Shown: positions 1-9,699, counted from the first letter of the stretch. The stretch is 64,000 nucleotides of DNA from Dyadobacter sp. CY261 (GCF_021440085.1 NZ_JAKCPW010000002.1:186001-250000), one strand, 5' to 3'. Program-made: numbers and translations. Notes: generated by a model from the letters alone, not told the origin.

Positions 1-549
1 ACTTTTTTTGCAATTTTTTTAAATATGTGAAATTTTTAAAAAGTCGGTCGATTTTATGTAAATGTTAACGATAGGCTCCTTTTTTTGAGGTTTTTGCATA
101 AATAGAGGTTAATGCTATGGAGCCGTGCAAAATGGCCGCAGTGTAGCACGCTATATGTATACGCAGCATTTTTTAAGAATGAATCTAAATTGAATCAGTA
201 TCCGGTTGGCCGGGGGCGAGGGGAGCTTCGGATGCAGTTATTTTGAATAAATATTAGGATTTTTCCAATATTGTTTGTAGCTTGAAATGAAATATTTTTC
301 GACCAGTACAGGTATTTTTAAGGTAAAAACCTATGCTTTCTGGGTCAGCCACTTTCAGTAAATATTTGAATTGTTTGAAAATTATTTAAGGAAAGGTGAG
401 GGATGTTGCAATTTTGGTGGTAATTGTGCCAGAAAAAATGAACTTATAACAAATACGTTTATGTCTGTATTTTTCTGGTTCTGGCTAACAATCTGGCAAT
501 GGAAACTTGTTTATGCCAAATTATATTCTGAACATTGATTTGCAAGGCG
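1..549. other. AT-rich intergenic region, no gene seen
   Basis: This stretch upstream of the SusC-like gene has many stops in all frames and no plausible coding region. It contains long T-runs near 4-20. A 9-bp inverted repeat pairs CCAGAAAAA at 429-437 with TTTTTCTGG at 470-478 around a 32-nt loop. It could hold distal regulatory sites for the SusCD operon, but nothing here matches an RNA family I recognise. Confidence 0.5.
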
Positions 550-580
550 TTGTAAATGATTTAGACAACAATTAGTTTTG
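550..580 (+). promoter_or_regulatory. Candidate Bacteroidota promoter of the SusCD operon
   Basis: TAGTTTTG at 573-580 fits the Bacteroidota -7 consensus TAnnTTTG. A TTG at 550-552 lies 20 nt upstream, a suitable distance for the -33 element. The predicted transcript would start about 10 nt downstream and leave a leader of roughly 40 nt before the ATG at 631. Confidence 0.5.
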
Positions 581-630
581 TAACCTTGACGCAATTATTT
601 TACCTATTTAAACAAACTTTAATCCTTTGT

Positions 631-3600
631 ATGAGAAAGACTCTACTGTTTCTATTCTTGGGGTGCTTATTGATTCCTGGCTGGCAGGCTTTTGCTCAGG
701 ATAAACAAGTATCGGGAACTGTCACGGCCGACGATGGCAGCACGCTTCCCGGCGTAAACGTCACCCTGAAAGGTACAACGCGGGGTATCACTACGGATAC
801 CGATGGCAAGTACACCATTTCAGTCCCCTCTTCGGGAACCCTTGTGTTCTCCTTCGTGGGCTATTTGAGCCAGAGTATCGTGGTCGGTTCCAAAACGACC
901 ATCAACGTCACGCTGGTTTCGGATGCCCAGCAACTTGGTGAGGTGGTCGTGACCGCATTGGGTATTTCCCGCGAAAGGAAATCACTCGGGTACAGTACCG
1001 CCACCATTTCCAATACCTCTATTACGGAAGCCAGAAACACCAGCCCGCTTGATGCGCTCAATGCACGCGTGCCAGGTCTTTCTGTAAACACCGCTTCAGG
1101 AGCACCGGGCGCGTCGACGGTACTGAACATCCGCGGTTTCAACTCCGTGACCGGTAACAACCAGCCGCTATTTGTCATCGACGGTGTGCCGATGAACAAC
1201 CGCGGTAACACTTCGTCAAGCAACGCGCAAAACGCTAACGATGACTTCAACCGTTCGATGGACTTTGGTAACCAGATGAACGATATCAACCCCAACGAGA
1301 TCGAAAGCATGACCGTGCTGAAAGGTATTTCGGCATCCGCTTTATACGGTAGCCGTGCCGCCAACGGTGCGATCCTGATCACTACAAAAAGAGGTAAATC
1401 CGGTAAAACCCAGGTTGATATTTCATCTTCGTTCGCGCAATCGAGGGTACTCCGCGTTCCTCACCTGCAAAACAATTATGGCCAGGGTTGGAGCGGTTTG
1501 TTCGACCGTATTGAAAACGGTTCATGGGGCCCCAGGCTCGACGGCAAGAACCGTCTGTGGGGTAACGTGGTCGATAATTCGCAGATGCTGAAACCTTTCT
1601 CGGCACAGGAAGACAACCTGAAAGATTTCTTCGACAAAGGATACGAATGGAATAACAGCATTGCCGTGTCGGGTGGTACCGAAACTGCCAACTACCGCGT
1701 GGCATACTCGAATGCGACTGCTGACGGTGTAGTTCCTACCAATGCCGACTCTTACAAACGTAATACGTTGAGCTTGGCCGGTGGTTTGAAGCTGGACAAA
1801 TTCTGGGTAAACTCGAATATCAACTACGTCCACAAAAACCAGAAAGCGGTTGCGACCGGACAGGGTGATGATGCGGGCGGCGGTAAAGTGGTGTGGCAGG
1901 AGATCATCCAGATTCCGCGCGACCACTCGATCGTTGACTCGAAAGCATTGCTGGACCCCAGCAGCCCATACTATAAATTCATGACGTTGGATAACTATTT
2001 TACACCATACGCTCAGAATCCTTACTGGACGCTGTACAATCAGGGTAACAATTACGATGAAGACCGTATCTATGGTAATATCGAGTTCGGTTATCAGTTA
2101 TTAAAAGACCTGAATGTACAATTCAGAGTTGGCGGTGACTATTCCGATGCATTCCAGAAAGACTGGGGTAACGTGGGTAAAATCGCGGACGGCACCCCAA
2201 ACAGCACTGCCAACGACGTTTTTGGGGGTGTTTCGCAGCTTGCGAAACAGAACCGCCAGTTCAACAGCGATCTGCTCTTTAACTACAAACACAATTTCGG
2301 TTCGCGGTTTGATGTGCAGGCGTTCCTGGGACATAACCTCAACGAAAGAACCGGGCAGACCAACTTCGCGAAAGTTACCAACCTCGACCTTCCCGGGTTT
2401 TATAGCCTGTCGAACAGCTCCGTAACGCCAACAACATTCGCTACCACGACCAAACGTCGTCTGGTAGGTATTTACGGCCAGGCTACATTCGGTTTTGACA
2501 ACTGGTTGTATCTGACAGTTGGTGCTCGCAACGACTGGACCAGCACGCTGCCAAAAGGAAAAAATTCCTACTTCTATCCAAGCGCGAGCATCAGTGCCGT
2601 GTTATCGGATGTATTCAAGCTGCCGGCGGAAATTCCTTTCGTGAAATTACGTTTTGCGGCTGCTTCTGCGGGTAACGACGCTGATCCCTACCAGGTTTAC
2701 TCGGTATACGTGCCAGGTTCGATACGTGCGGGTGGTTTTGGTAACATCAACTTCCCGTTTGGCGGTTTGAACGCTTATGAAGTTTCAAACAACCTCGGAA
2801 ACCTGAATTTGAAACCCGAGATCTCGACCGAATACGAAGGTGGTCTTGAACTGGGATTTCTCGGAAGACGTATCGGTCTCGACCTGAGCTATTATAACAA
2901 GCTGACTAAAAACCAGATCATCAGCCTCGCCCTTGAACCTGCAACGGGTGCGACCACGCAGACAGTCAACCTGGGTAGCGTGAGAAACAAAGGTGTTGAA
3001 TTGGCTTTGAACCTCATTCCAGTTCGTACTGAGAAATTCGAATGGGGCGTGACGGTGAACTACAACAAGATTTGGAACGAAGTTGAATCCCTTGGCCTTG
3101 AAGGCGGATCGGGGAACATCCTTCTGAACAGCAGCTATAACGTGAAACTGCGTGCGGTGGTAGGCAAGCCATTGGGAGCAATTTACTCGCCCGACGTACA
3201 GCGCGACCCGAACGGCAACACGATCGTGAACCCAGCAAACGGTCTTCCGCTGGTGAGCTCCGAAGAAACATACAGAGGTTCAGTCAACCCGAACTACAGC
3301 TTGGGTCTTTCAACTTACCTGGATTACAAGGGCTTCAAATTGAGTGCAAATGGTGATTATCGTAACGGAGGAGTATTCTATTCCTATACCGCTCGTTTGA
3401 ACTACTTCAACGGGAACTCCTATCTGTCGCAATACAATGATCGGGAGCCGTTCGTTGTGCCAGGTTCCGTTGTAAAGGTTGGCGAGAATAGCTATGCGCC
3501 TAATACTACTCCTATATCGCGTGCGGATGTTTTCACCTACTATGGCGGATCTACATCGGCCAACGAATACAACCACGTTCTGCCGAAGACGTTCTTCAAG

Positions 3601-3837
3601 CTCAGAAACGTGTCCCTCACATATTCGATACCCAAGAAAGCATTGGAAAAACTGCCTATAAGAGGAGCTTCCGTGGGTATTTTTGGTCGTAACCTGGTCA
3701 TGTGGACGCCAAAGGCAAACCACGTCGTTGATCCGGAAGCCAATACGTACGGAACCAGCCTGAAAAACCTGTATGGTGAATTCGCAGCCGGTCCATCTAC
3801 CGCAACGTACGGTGCTCAGTTAAATCTATCATTCTAA
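631..3837 (+). CDS. SusC/RagA-type TonB-linked outer membrane transporter
   Basis: Outer membrane TonB-dependent channel that imports a substrate captured by its SusD-like partner. The protein is 1068 residues. The ATG at 631 is preferred because a signal peptide (MRKTLLFLFLGCLL, ending FAQ) begins there; an upstream in-frame start at 586 would put a hydrophilic tail in front. A carboxypeptidase-regulatory-like domain covers about residues 25-110, followed by the TonB-box-like segment LGEVVVTALGI, the plug (about 120-250) and a C-terminal barrel ending in a terminal phenylalanine, as usual for outer membrane barrels. It is first in an operon with the SusD-like lipoprotein 11 bp downstream. 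No sigma/anti-sigma pair is adjacent. The substrate cannot be read from the sequence; the accessory genes hint at peptides (inference). Confidence 0.95.
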   Translation: MRKTLLFLFLGCLLIPGWQAFAQDKQVSGTVTADDGSTLPGVNVTLKGTTRGITTDTDGKYTISVPSSGTLVFSFVGYLSQSIVVGSKTTINVTLVSDAQQLGEVVVTALGISRERKSLGYSTATISNTSITEARNTSPLDALNARVPGLSVNTASGAPGASTVLNIRGFNSVTGNNQPLFVIDGVPMNNRGNTSSSNAQNANDDFNRSMDFGNQMNDINPNEIESMTVLKGISASALYGSRAANGAILITTKRGKSGKTQVDISSSFAQSRVLRVPHLQNNYGQGWSGLFDRIENGSWGPRLDGKNRLWGNVVDNSQMLKPFSAQEDNLKDFFDKGYEWNNSIAVSGGTETANYRVAYSNATADGVVPTNADSYKRNTLSLAGGLKLDKFWVNSNINYVHKNQKAVATGQGDDAGGGKVVWQEIIQIPRDHSIVDSKALLDPSSPYYKFMTLDNYFTPYAQNPYWTLYNQGNNYDEDRIYGNIEFGYQLLKDLNVQFRVGGDYSDAFQKDWGNVGKIADGTPNSTANDVFGGVSQLAKQNRQFNSDLLFNYKHNFGSRFDVQAFLGHNLNERTGQTNFAKVTNLDLPGFYSLSNSSVTPTTFATTTKRRLVGIYGQATFGFDNWLYLTVGARNDWTSTLPKGKNSYFYPSASISAVLSDVFKLPAEIPFVKLRFAAASAGNDADPYQVYSVYVPGSIRAGGFGNINFPFGGLNAYEVSNNLGNLNLKPEISTEYEGGLELGFLGRRIGLDLSYYNKLTKNQIISLALEPATGATTQTVNLGSVRNKGVELALNLIPVRTEKFEWGVTVNYNKIWNEVESLGLEGGSGNILLNSSYNVKLRAVVGKPLGAIYSPDVQRDPNGNTIVNPANGLPLVSSEETYRGSVNPNYSLGLSTYLDYKGFKLSANGDYRNGGVFYSYTARLNYFNGNSYLSQYNDREPFVVPGSVVKVGENSYAPNTTPISRADVFTYYGGSTSANEYNHVLPKTFFKLRNVSLTYSIPKKALEKLPIRGASVGIFGRNLVMWTPKANHVVDPEANTYGTSLKNLYGEFAAGPSTATYGAQLNLSF

Positions 3838-3848
3838 TTAGGATTCAA

Positions 3849-5330
3849 ATGAAAGGTAAAATAAAAAATAGTATTCTGCTTCTTGCGGCGCTTTCACTCG
3901 GCTCCTGCAACGACTGGCTGGATGTAAACGAAGATCCTAACAATCCGACCAACGTATCGCCCGAGTTTGTGCTCCCCGCTGCACAGGCATCTGTGGTAGG
4001 GGTCGTCGGAGGGGATTTTGCGATCATCGGTGGTCTGTGGGCGCAGCATTGGACGCAATCCAACGCAAGTTCCCAGTACCGCGGTATCGATTCGTACGAC
4101 CTCCAACCATCAGATTACAATATCGCATGGACTGAGCTGTATGCGGGTGGGCTGAACGACCTTGAGGATGTGAAGAACAAGGCTACCGTGATCGGCAACA
4201 ACAATATGGTATTGCAGGCGGTAGCTGTGCAGACTTATGGTTATCAGATGCTGGCCGACTGGTTTGATAAAATTCCGTTGAGCGAAGCATTGCAGGTTGA
4301 GACCATCAAAGCACCGAAATACGATGAAGGCCCGGCTGTTTACGCCGAATTGCTGAAAAGACTCGATGCCGCTCTGGCACTCGATTTCAGCGACGGCAAA
4401 TCAACTGCGGTAGCGTCTGACCTCGTTTATGGGGGATTGAGCGCGGAAAATCAGATTGATCAGTGGAAACGTTTTGTGAACACACTGAAGCTGAAATTGT
4501 ATCTGCGCCAGACTGCCAGCGCTAACTCTGCCCAGGCTATCGCGGCTATCAAAGCAATGCTCGATGCAAATACACCATTCTTGGAAGATGATGCAGCAGT
4601 GACCAAGTTCGTGGACGAACCCAACCGTAGCAATCCGTTGTACGAGAATAATGTACGCCAACTAAACGTGTCGTCTAATCTGCGTTTGAGTAGGACTCTT
4701 CAAACTTACTTGCAGGCAAACGCGGACGATGCAAGGCTTGCTGCTTACTTCACGCCCGGCACAACAGGCCAGTCAGGTCTCGAACAGGGGGATTTCCTCA
4801 ATACAGCCATTGGGCCTAACACGCCCAGCGTAGCGAGAATGACCGCTACCGACCCATTCTATTTTTTCAGTATCGATGAGGTTTATTTTATGCTTGCCGA
4901 GTCATACTTGCGCATCGGAAACGACGCCAAGGCGAAAGAATTCTATGACAAGGCGGTGGCTGAGGCATATGCGAAATTCAATATTGCATTCGACACGAAA
5001 AAGATTGCAAAAGGCGGAGTTTACGAGTACCCGTCGACCGGGACCTTGGAGACGAAGCTGAAAGCCATCATTTACCAGAAATGGGTCGCGATGTTCCGTC
5101 AGGGATATGAGGCATTCTGGGATCAGGCCCGTACGGGCTATCCTGAGAAATCACCTGTTGCTACTACTACGTCTGCCGGCTACGTTCCAGGACAATGGAC
5201 TGTTGCAGCGGAATCGGTAGTAGGTAACGCACTTCCGAAGCGTGTTCCATATACTTCTTCTTCGCGCGACGGAAATGTGAATACCCCTCCTTTGGTACCG
5301 GTTACGGCCAAGGTTTGGTGGATGAAATAA
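3849..5330 (+). CDS. SusD-like (SusD-like_2/RagB) surface lipoprotein
   Basis: Substrate-binding lid of the SusCD importer, a lipoprotein of the outer membrane surface. The 493-residue protein starts with a lipoprotein signal peptide with lipobox LGSC (lipidated Cys20). The motif NEDPNNPTNVSPEFVLPAAQ just after it is characteristic of the SusD-like_2 family, and a helical TPR-type region near residues 340-400 (YFMLAESYLRIGNDAKAKEFYDKAV) fits the fold. It lies 11 bp after the SusC-like gene and is followed by two more lipoprotein genes, so the four are almost certainly one transcription unit. Confidence 0.94.
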   Translation: MKGKIKNSILLLAALSLGSCNDWLDVNEDPNNPTNVSPEFVLPAAQASVVGVVGGDFAIIGGLWAQHWTQSNASSQYRGIDSYDLQPSDYNIAWTELYAGGLNDLEDVKNKATVIGNNNMVLQAVAVQTYGYQMLADWFDKIPLSEALQVETIKAPKYDEGPAVYAELLKRLDAALALDFSDGKSTAVASDLVYGGLSAENQIDQWKRFVNTLKLKLYLRQTASANSAQAIAAIKAMLDANTPFLEDDAAVTKFVDEPNRSNPLYENNVRQLNVSSNLRLSRTLQTYLQANADDARLAAYFTPGTTGQSGLEQGDFLNTAIGPNTPSVARMTATDPFYFFSIDEVYFMLAESYLRIGNDAKAKEFYDKAVAEAYAKFNIAFDTKKIAKGGVYEYPSTGTLETKLKAIIYQKWVAMFRQGYEAFWDQARTGYPEKSPVATTTSAGYVPGQWTVAAESVVGNALPKRVPYTSSSRDGNVNTPPLVPVTAKVWWMK

Positions 5331-5355
5331 TTGGAGGTCATTGATAACTGATATT

Positions 5356-5988
5356 ATGAAAAAAGGACTAAAACTTATAATGATAGCCTTGACCTTATTT
5401 GCGGCGTTTTCGTGCGAAGAGGATAAGGTTACGGAAGGTATTTCGACAATCACCAATTATCCTGTTATCACGTTAAAAGGTGAGCAATGGAATCAGGTGG
5501 CTGTGGGAGGTAGTTTCACAGATCCTGGTGCCATCGCGACCGAAGGCGAAACGGAGATCGACGTGAAGGTGAGCGGATCGGTAGATACCAAAACCCCTGG
5601 GGTATACGTCATTCAATACGAATCGGTGAATAAAGATGGTTATTCGTCTGTTGAGTACCGTTATATTGGAGTAATATCACCTGCTGCGACGGCCGACATC
5701 ACGGGAAGCTATAAGAGAAATGCAGGTGCGTTCGGCGTCTCAAAAGTGACAAGGGTGGCTGGTAATCTATACAAGGCTGATAACGTGGGCGGTGTGGCAG
5801 TGCCTTCACCAAGCGAAGCGGTTTTCTTTTATTACTTTGATAAAGGGAAACTTGGTGTACCTTATCAGCTGACACCCGGTAATGCATTTGAAGCAACAAA
5901 TGCTTCTATCAAAGAAGGCGTGTCTTACAGTTGGGTAGTGATTAATCCGGGCTTTGGTACAGCGCTTCGTGTTTTTGAAAAACAATAA
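5356..5988 (+). CDS. Lipoprotein with DUF5011/Ig-like domain, SusCD accessory
   Basis: A 210-residue lipoprotein, start chosen at the ATG opening MKKGLKLIMIALTLF with lipobox AFSC (Cys20); the TTG at 5341 only adds five residues. Residues about 40-110 form an Ig-like repeat of DUF5011 type (GGSFTDPGAIATEGETEIDV, then TKTPGVYVIQYESVNKDGYSS). The C-terminal half is a small domain of unknown role. It is 25 bp after the SusD-like gene and 1 bp before the next gene. Similar small lipoproteins sit on the surface of some SusCD importers; that this one does so is inferred from operon position. Confidence 0.8.
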   Translation: MKKGLKLIMIALTLFAAFSCEEDKVTEGISTITNYPVITLKGEQWNQVAVGGSFTDPGAIATEGETEIDVKVSGSVDTKTPGVYVIQYESVNKDGYSSVEYRYIGVISPAATADITGSYKRNAGAFGVSKVTRVAGNLYKADNVGGVAVPSPSEAVFFYYFDKGKLGVPYQLTPGNAFEATNASIKEGVSYSWVVINPGFGTALRVFEKQ

Positions 5989-5989
5989 A

Positions 5990-6499
5990 ATGAACGTTAT
6001 GAAATATATAAAGTATTCTCTGATATTATTGGTGTTTGCACTTGTATCCTGCGATCTTGGCACCGAGCCCGACATCGAGGGCACAAAGTTGAAAGCCATG
6101 GCCGGCGAATGGTGGGTACAAGTCTACGCGGAAGGTGAAGATCAGGGTCTTGGATATCACCTTGTTACTACAGCAAACACTGCGGACAACAATGAGACAG
6201 ACCTCATTATGGACGATCACGGCTTGTTGACCCCTTATGAGTATCCTCCGATCAAGGTTATTTCAAAAGTTAGCCTTGGCGGGATGACTTTTAATCCAAC
6301 GACTGACCTCACTAACCTGAATACAGGCGAAAGCGCAGTGTCAATCCTGGATGGAAAGATTATCAAAGGCGTAGCAACTACACCCGGAGGCAACAAAACA
6401 GATTCGATTTATGTAAAATTCGAATTCAAAACCGTGCCGGGAGAGCAGTATGAATATGCAGGTTACCGTCGTACCGGATTTCTGGAAGACGAGCATTGA
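5990..6499 (+). CDS. Small lipoprotein of the Lipid_bd (putative lipid-binding hydrolase) type
   Basis: A 169-residue lipoprotein starting at ATG 5990 (an alternative ATG is at 5999); signal peptide MKYIKYSLILLVFALVSC with lipobox cysteine. The body has the pattern of the Bacteroidota Lipid_bd family: an opening AGEWWVQVY, a VTTANT turn, a conserved D-D-H-G segment and a beta-rich C-terminus with FKTVPGEQYEYAGYRRTGF. It overlaps almost exactly with the end of the previous gene (1 bp spacing), so translation is probably coupled. A terminator follows at once, making this the last gene of the SusCD operon. The hydrolase label is a family name only; no catalytic site can be shown. Confidence 0.72.
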   Translation: MNVMKYIKYSLILLVFALVSCDLGTEPDIEGTKLKAMAGEWWVQVYAEGEDQGLGYHLVTTANTADNNETDLIMDDHGLLTPYEYPPIKVISKVSLGGMTFNPTTDLTNLNTGESAVSILDGKIIKGVATTPGGNKTDSIYVKFEFKTVPGEQYEYAGYRRTGFLEDEH

Positions 6500-6518
6500 T
6501 TTTAACAAAAGCTCTAAA

Positions 6519-6552
6519 AGGCCTTACCCCAAGCGGGTAGGGCCTTTTTTTT
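6519..6552 (+). terminator. Rho-independent terminator of the SusCD operon
   Basis: Arms AGGCCTTACCC (6519-6529) and GGGTAGGGCCT (6535-6545) form an 11-bp stem with one G-U pair and a 5-nt loop, followed by eight T (6545-6552). It separates the SusCD operon from the M20 gene. Confidence 0.9.
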
Positions 6553-6606
6553 GTGGATTATCTTTCCGATCTTGAAATCTGACCTTCGTTATTACGCCGA
6601 TTCAAT

Positions 6607-7956
6607 ATGAGATCTCCCTTTACAAAAAGCATTTCAAACAAAATTTTTAAAATATCGGCTGCGGCCTTCATAGTCAGCTTGTCGGGGCAGATGGTACATG
6701 CGCAATCGCCGCTTTCGAAATCGATCGACCAGAAGGCGGCGACGCTCGAAAAGAAGCTGGTCGACTGGCGCCGCGATTTTCATCAGAACCCTGAACTGGG
6801 TAACAGAGAATTCAAAACATCGGAGAAAGTAGCCAATCATTTAAAACAACTAGGCATTGAGGTCCAAACCGGCGTTGCGCATACAGGCGTGGTTGGAATC
6901 CTGAAAGGTGGCAAACCAGGCCCCGTCGTTGCCTTGCGGGCCGATATGGACGGTTTGCCGGTAGCTGAGCGGGTGGATATTGCATTCAAATCCAAAGTTA
7001 CCACCGAATACAACGGACAAAATACCGGGGTCATGCACGCGTGCGGGCACGATACGCACATCGCAATCCTGATGGGCGTTGCGGAAGTGCTCGCGTCTAT
7101 GAAAAGTGAACTTCCGGGTACCATTAAGTTTATTTTTCAGCCTGCCGAGGAGGGTGCGCCGGAAGGAGAGGAGGGAGGGGCCGAACTGATGGTGAAGGAA
7201 GGAGTGCTCGACAATCCGAAGGTCGAAGCAATTTTCGGCCTGCATATCGACTCCCAGATCGAAGTGGGCAAGATCGCCTACCGCCCCGGCGCGACAATGG
7301 CTGCGGTGGATTTTTTTAGTATTGATGTAAAAGGAAAACAAACGCACGGTGCTTACCCGTGGTCGGGCGTCGATCCGATCGTGACTTCTTCACAGATCGT
7401 GAGTGCATTGCAAACCATCGTGAGCAGAAACCTGAACATCACACAAGCACCTGCGGTGGTAACGATTGGCGCAATTCACGGCGGGGTACGGCAGAATATC
7501 ATCCCGGAATCGGTTAAAATGATCGGTACCATCCGCACTTTCGACGAAAAGATGCATTCATATGTACACAAGCGCCTCAATGAAATTTCGGTAAACATTG
7601 CCGAAAGTGCCGGGGCAACTGCATCAGTCGATATCAATATTATGTACCCTGTCACCTTCAACGACGAGGCATTGACGGCGAAAATGATCACGACGCTGGA
7701 AGATGTAGCGGGTAAGGAGAATGTTAATGTGATCCCGGCTAAAACAGGCGCAGAAGATTTTTCCTACTATCAGCAGAAAGTACCGGGTCTGTTCTTCTTT
7801 TTGGGAGGTATGCCAAAAGGGAAAAGTGTAGCTGATGCCGCTCCGCACCACACGCCGGATTTTTATGTCGATGAAGGTAGCCTCGTGCTCGGTGTGCGCT
7901 CAATCGCCCGCCTGGCCACCGATTATCTTGAAAAAAGCAAGGCGAAAACCAAGTAA
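6607..7956 (+). CDS. Secreted M20-family amidohydrolase / metallopeptidase
   Basis: Zinc or cobalt dependent hydrolase of the amino-acylase/hippurate hydrolase branch of M20, removing N-acyl groups or C-terminal residues from small peptides. The 449-residue protein has an N-terminal signal peptide ending VHAQ, so it acts in the periplasm or outside. Metal ligands are visible: ACGHDTHIA near residue 148, PAEEGAPEGEEGG near 180, HIDS near 217 and HHTPDFYVDE near 416, with the dimerisation domain between (HGAYPWSGVDPIV). It follows the SusCD operon terminator but has the same strand, so it may process what that importer collects (inference). Substrate not predictable. Confidence 0.9.
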   Translation: MRSPFTKSISNKIFKISAAAFIVSLSGQMVHAQSPLSKSIDQKAATLEKKLVDWRRDFHQNPELGNREFKTSEKVANHLKQLGIEVQTGVAHTGVVGILKGGKPGPVVALRADMDGLPVAERVDIAFKSKVTTEYNGQNTGVMHACGHDTHIAILMGVAEVLASMKSELPGTIKFIFQPAEEGAPEGEEGGAELMVKEGVLDNPKVEAIFGLHIDSQIEVGKIAYRPGATMAAVDFFSIDVKGKQTHGAYPWSGVDPIVTSSQIVSALQTIVSRNLNITQAPAVVTIGAIHGGVRQNIIPESVKMIGTIRTFDEKMHSYVHKRLNEISVNIAESAGATASVDINIMYPVTFNDEALTAKMITTLEDVAGKENVNVIPAKTGAEDFSYYQQKVPGLFFFLGGMPKGKSVADAAPHHTPDFYVDEGSLVLGVRSIARLATDYLEKSKAKTK

Positions 7957-7958
7957 TG

Positions 7959-8759
7959 TTACTCCGGAATGTTCTTCCTGACCTGATCAAACAGCAGGTT
8001 CGGGAAGAACCTTTTAAGATAAATGGCGGCCACCTCTTTAAAACCGCCGATGTAGATTTCCTTCTTGTCCTTTTTCACGGCAGCCAGTATTTTCTGTGCG
8101 CAAACATCGGCAGGAATACCTTTCGCCTGGTTGCTGTCCATTTTGCCGAACTTATCGCCGGACGCATTCAGCGCATTTAAAGAAATGTTTGTCCGGATAT
8201 AACCAGGGCAAATTGTGGTGACTTTGACGTGATGCTGATAACCTTCGGCACGTAGCGAATCATAAAAGCCCTGTAATGCATGCTTGGCTGCATTGTAACC
8301 CGAGCGCATGATGGTGCCGATCTTCCCGGCTACACTGCTCATTACAATAAAATGCCCCGATTGCTGGGCCATCATATAGGGCAGGACGGCCTTGGTAATC
8401 GCGACCGTGCTGAAAAAATTGACATTCATTAAACTCTGGTAGACTTCCAGATCCGTATCGTTGACGTAGGAGCGCTGGCTGACGCCTGCATTATGCACCA
8501 TCATGTCGATCCGGCCGAAATGGGCGATTACCTTTTCGGCAGCGGGTTTCGCCTGGTCCAGCTGTGTGACGTCCATCGGAAGCACCAGCACATTGGCCTC
8601 TGGTAACGTAGTTTGTCTCTTTACCCTTTCAAGTTCTTCGGGACGACGCGCAGTGAGTACGAGCCGTGCACCTTCCTTCGCAAAAGCCATTGCCAATGCT
8701 TCGCCAATACCCGACGATGCACCTGTGATCCAGACTACTTTATCTTTGAAATCAGTCAT
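7959..8759 (-). CDS. Short-chain dehydrogenase/reductase (SDR)
   Basis: NAD(P)-dependent oxidoreductase of the classical SDR family, 266 residues, cytoplasmic. The start is the ATG giving MTDFKDKVVWITGASSGIGE; an upstream extension would run into the neighbouring gene. Visible motifs are the Rossmann glycine motif TGASSGIGEAL (residues 11-21), NAGVSQRS near 90, the catalytic serine in VMSSVAGK and the YNAAK catalytic Tyr-Lys pair near 157. It starts 4 bp after the stop of the LD-carboxypeptidase gene, so the two are cotranscribed. It ends 2 bp from the convergent M20 gene. Members of this branch often act on lipids or steroids, but no substrate can be stated. Confidence 0.92.
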   Translation of the reverse strand: MTDFKDKVVWITGASSGIGEALAMAFAKEGARLVLTARRPEELERVKRQTTLPEANVLVLPMDVTQLDQAKPAAEKVIAHFGRIDMMVHNAGVSQRSYVNDTDLEVYQSLMNVNFFSTVAITKAVLPYMMAQQSGHFIVMSSVAGKIGTIMRSGYNAAKHALQGFYDSLRAEGYQHHVKVTTICPGYIRTNISLNALNASGDKFGKMDSNQAKGIPADVCAQKILAAVKKDKKEIYIGGFKEVAAIYLKRFFPNLLFDQVRKNIPE

Positions 8760-8763
8760 ATTC

Positions 8764-9699
8764 CTAGCTGTTAGCGGTCGAGATTGGTAAAAAACGGAAA
8801 TGCACAGCGTCCGGAGACACAATTAGTTCCGCCTGCATTCCAACGCCCATCGCGCGGTTGTCGCCAACATGGCCAACCGGAAAGTTGTAACAGACCGGAT
8901 ATCCGAACTCCGCCACATGTTCGTGAATGATTTCGTAAGAATCCTTTCCAAACGTTGGGCTGCTGTTATCCTTCATGTCTGTAAACTGACCCACGATCAG
9001 CCCGGCGAGTCCCGACAGCTTACCCGACCGTTTGAGTTGGATCATCATACGGTCGTGGTTGTACAGATATTCATTAATATCTTCGATAAACAGGATCTTG
9101 CCGGTTGTGTCGACTTCCGTTTCCGAGCCTATCAGATGTGCGAGAAGACAAAGATTGCCCCCTATAACCTGCGCTATGGCATGTCCCGGGCGGTTCAATG
9201 CATGAGCAGGGACGTCATATGCCGGTAGCTCGCCAAAAAGCATCTTTCTGAGTGATTCGGCCGCGGCTTCGGCGCCTGCAACCGTAATGGTTTTAGCCAT
9301 TGGCGCATGGATGCTGGCATAACCGAGTTGATAGGTCCGGGAAAGAAAGGCTGTCAGGTCGCTGAAGCCGACGATCCATTTCGGGTTTCGTTTAAATTTC
9401 TCAAAATTCAGCAGATCCACGATTCGCGAGCATCCGTAACCTCCCCGCGCGGCTATAATGGCCCTTACCGAAGGGTCGTCCAGCATCTGCTGCATATCAG
9501 CAAGGCGTTCCTCGTCGGAAGCTGAAAACTGGTTAAATGATGTTCTGAGCGTTTTTCCTTCGACCACTTCCAGCCCCCATTGCTCCGTAAAAAGCTGGAT
9601 GCCGGGGACAAGGTCCTCATATTTCACAATGCTGGCAGGAGCAACAATCCCGATTCGGTCACCGGGTTTCAGAAATGCAGGAAATTGGATTGGGTTCAT
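8764..9699 (-). CDS. LD-carboxypeptidase (peptidase family S66)
   Basis: Cleaves the L,D bond between meso-diaminopimelate and terminal D-alanine in muropeptide tetrapeptides, a step of murein recycling. The 311-residue protein carries the S66 triad: Ser113 in VGFSDLTAF, Glu206 in LFIEDINEY and His277 in NFPVGHVGDN; RGGYGCSRIVDLL (85-97) is the usual conserved segment. No signal peptide is visible, so it is cytoplasmic like LdcA. It is upstream of the SDR gene in the same unit and downstream of the DUF721 and GH3/beta-lactamase genes, a context that fits cell wall recycling. Confidence 0.93.
   Translation of the reverse strand: MNPIQFPAFLKPGDRIGIVAPASIVKYEDLVPGIQLFTEQWGLEVVEGKTLRTSFNQFSASDEERLADMQQMLDDPSVRAIIAARGGYGCSRIVDLLNFEKFKRNPKWIVGFSDLTAFLSRTYQLGYASIHAPMAKTITVAGAEAAAESLRKMLFGELPAYDVPAHALNRPGHAIAQVIGGNLCLLAHLIGSETEVDTTGKILFIEDINEYLYNHDRMMIQLKRSGKLSGLAGLIVGQFTDMKDNSSPTFGKDSYEIIHEHVAEFGYPVCYNFPVGHVGDNRAMGVGMQAELIVSPDAVHFRFLPISTANS

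Noticed and set aside
34..585. Possible small RNA or riboswitch upstream of the SusC-like gene
   Set aside because: Only one short inverted repeat and no match to a known RNA fold.
861..1382. Long antisense frame over the SusC-like gene
   Set aside because: Shadow of a strongly coding strand; no family match and no promoter or signal features.
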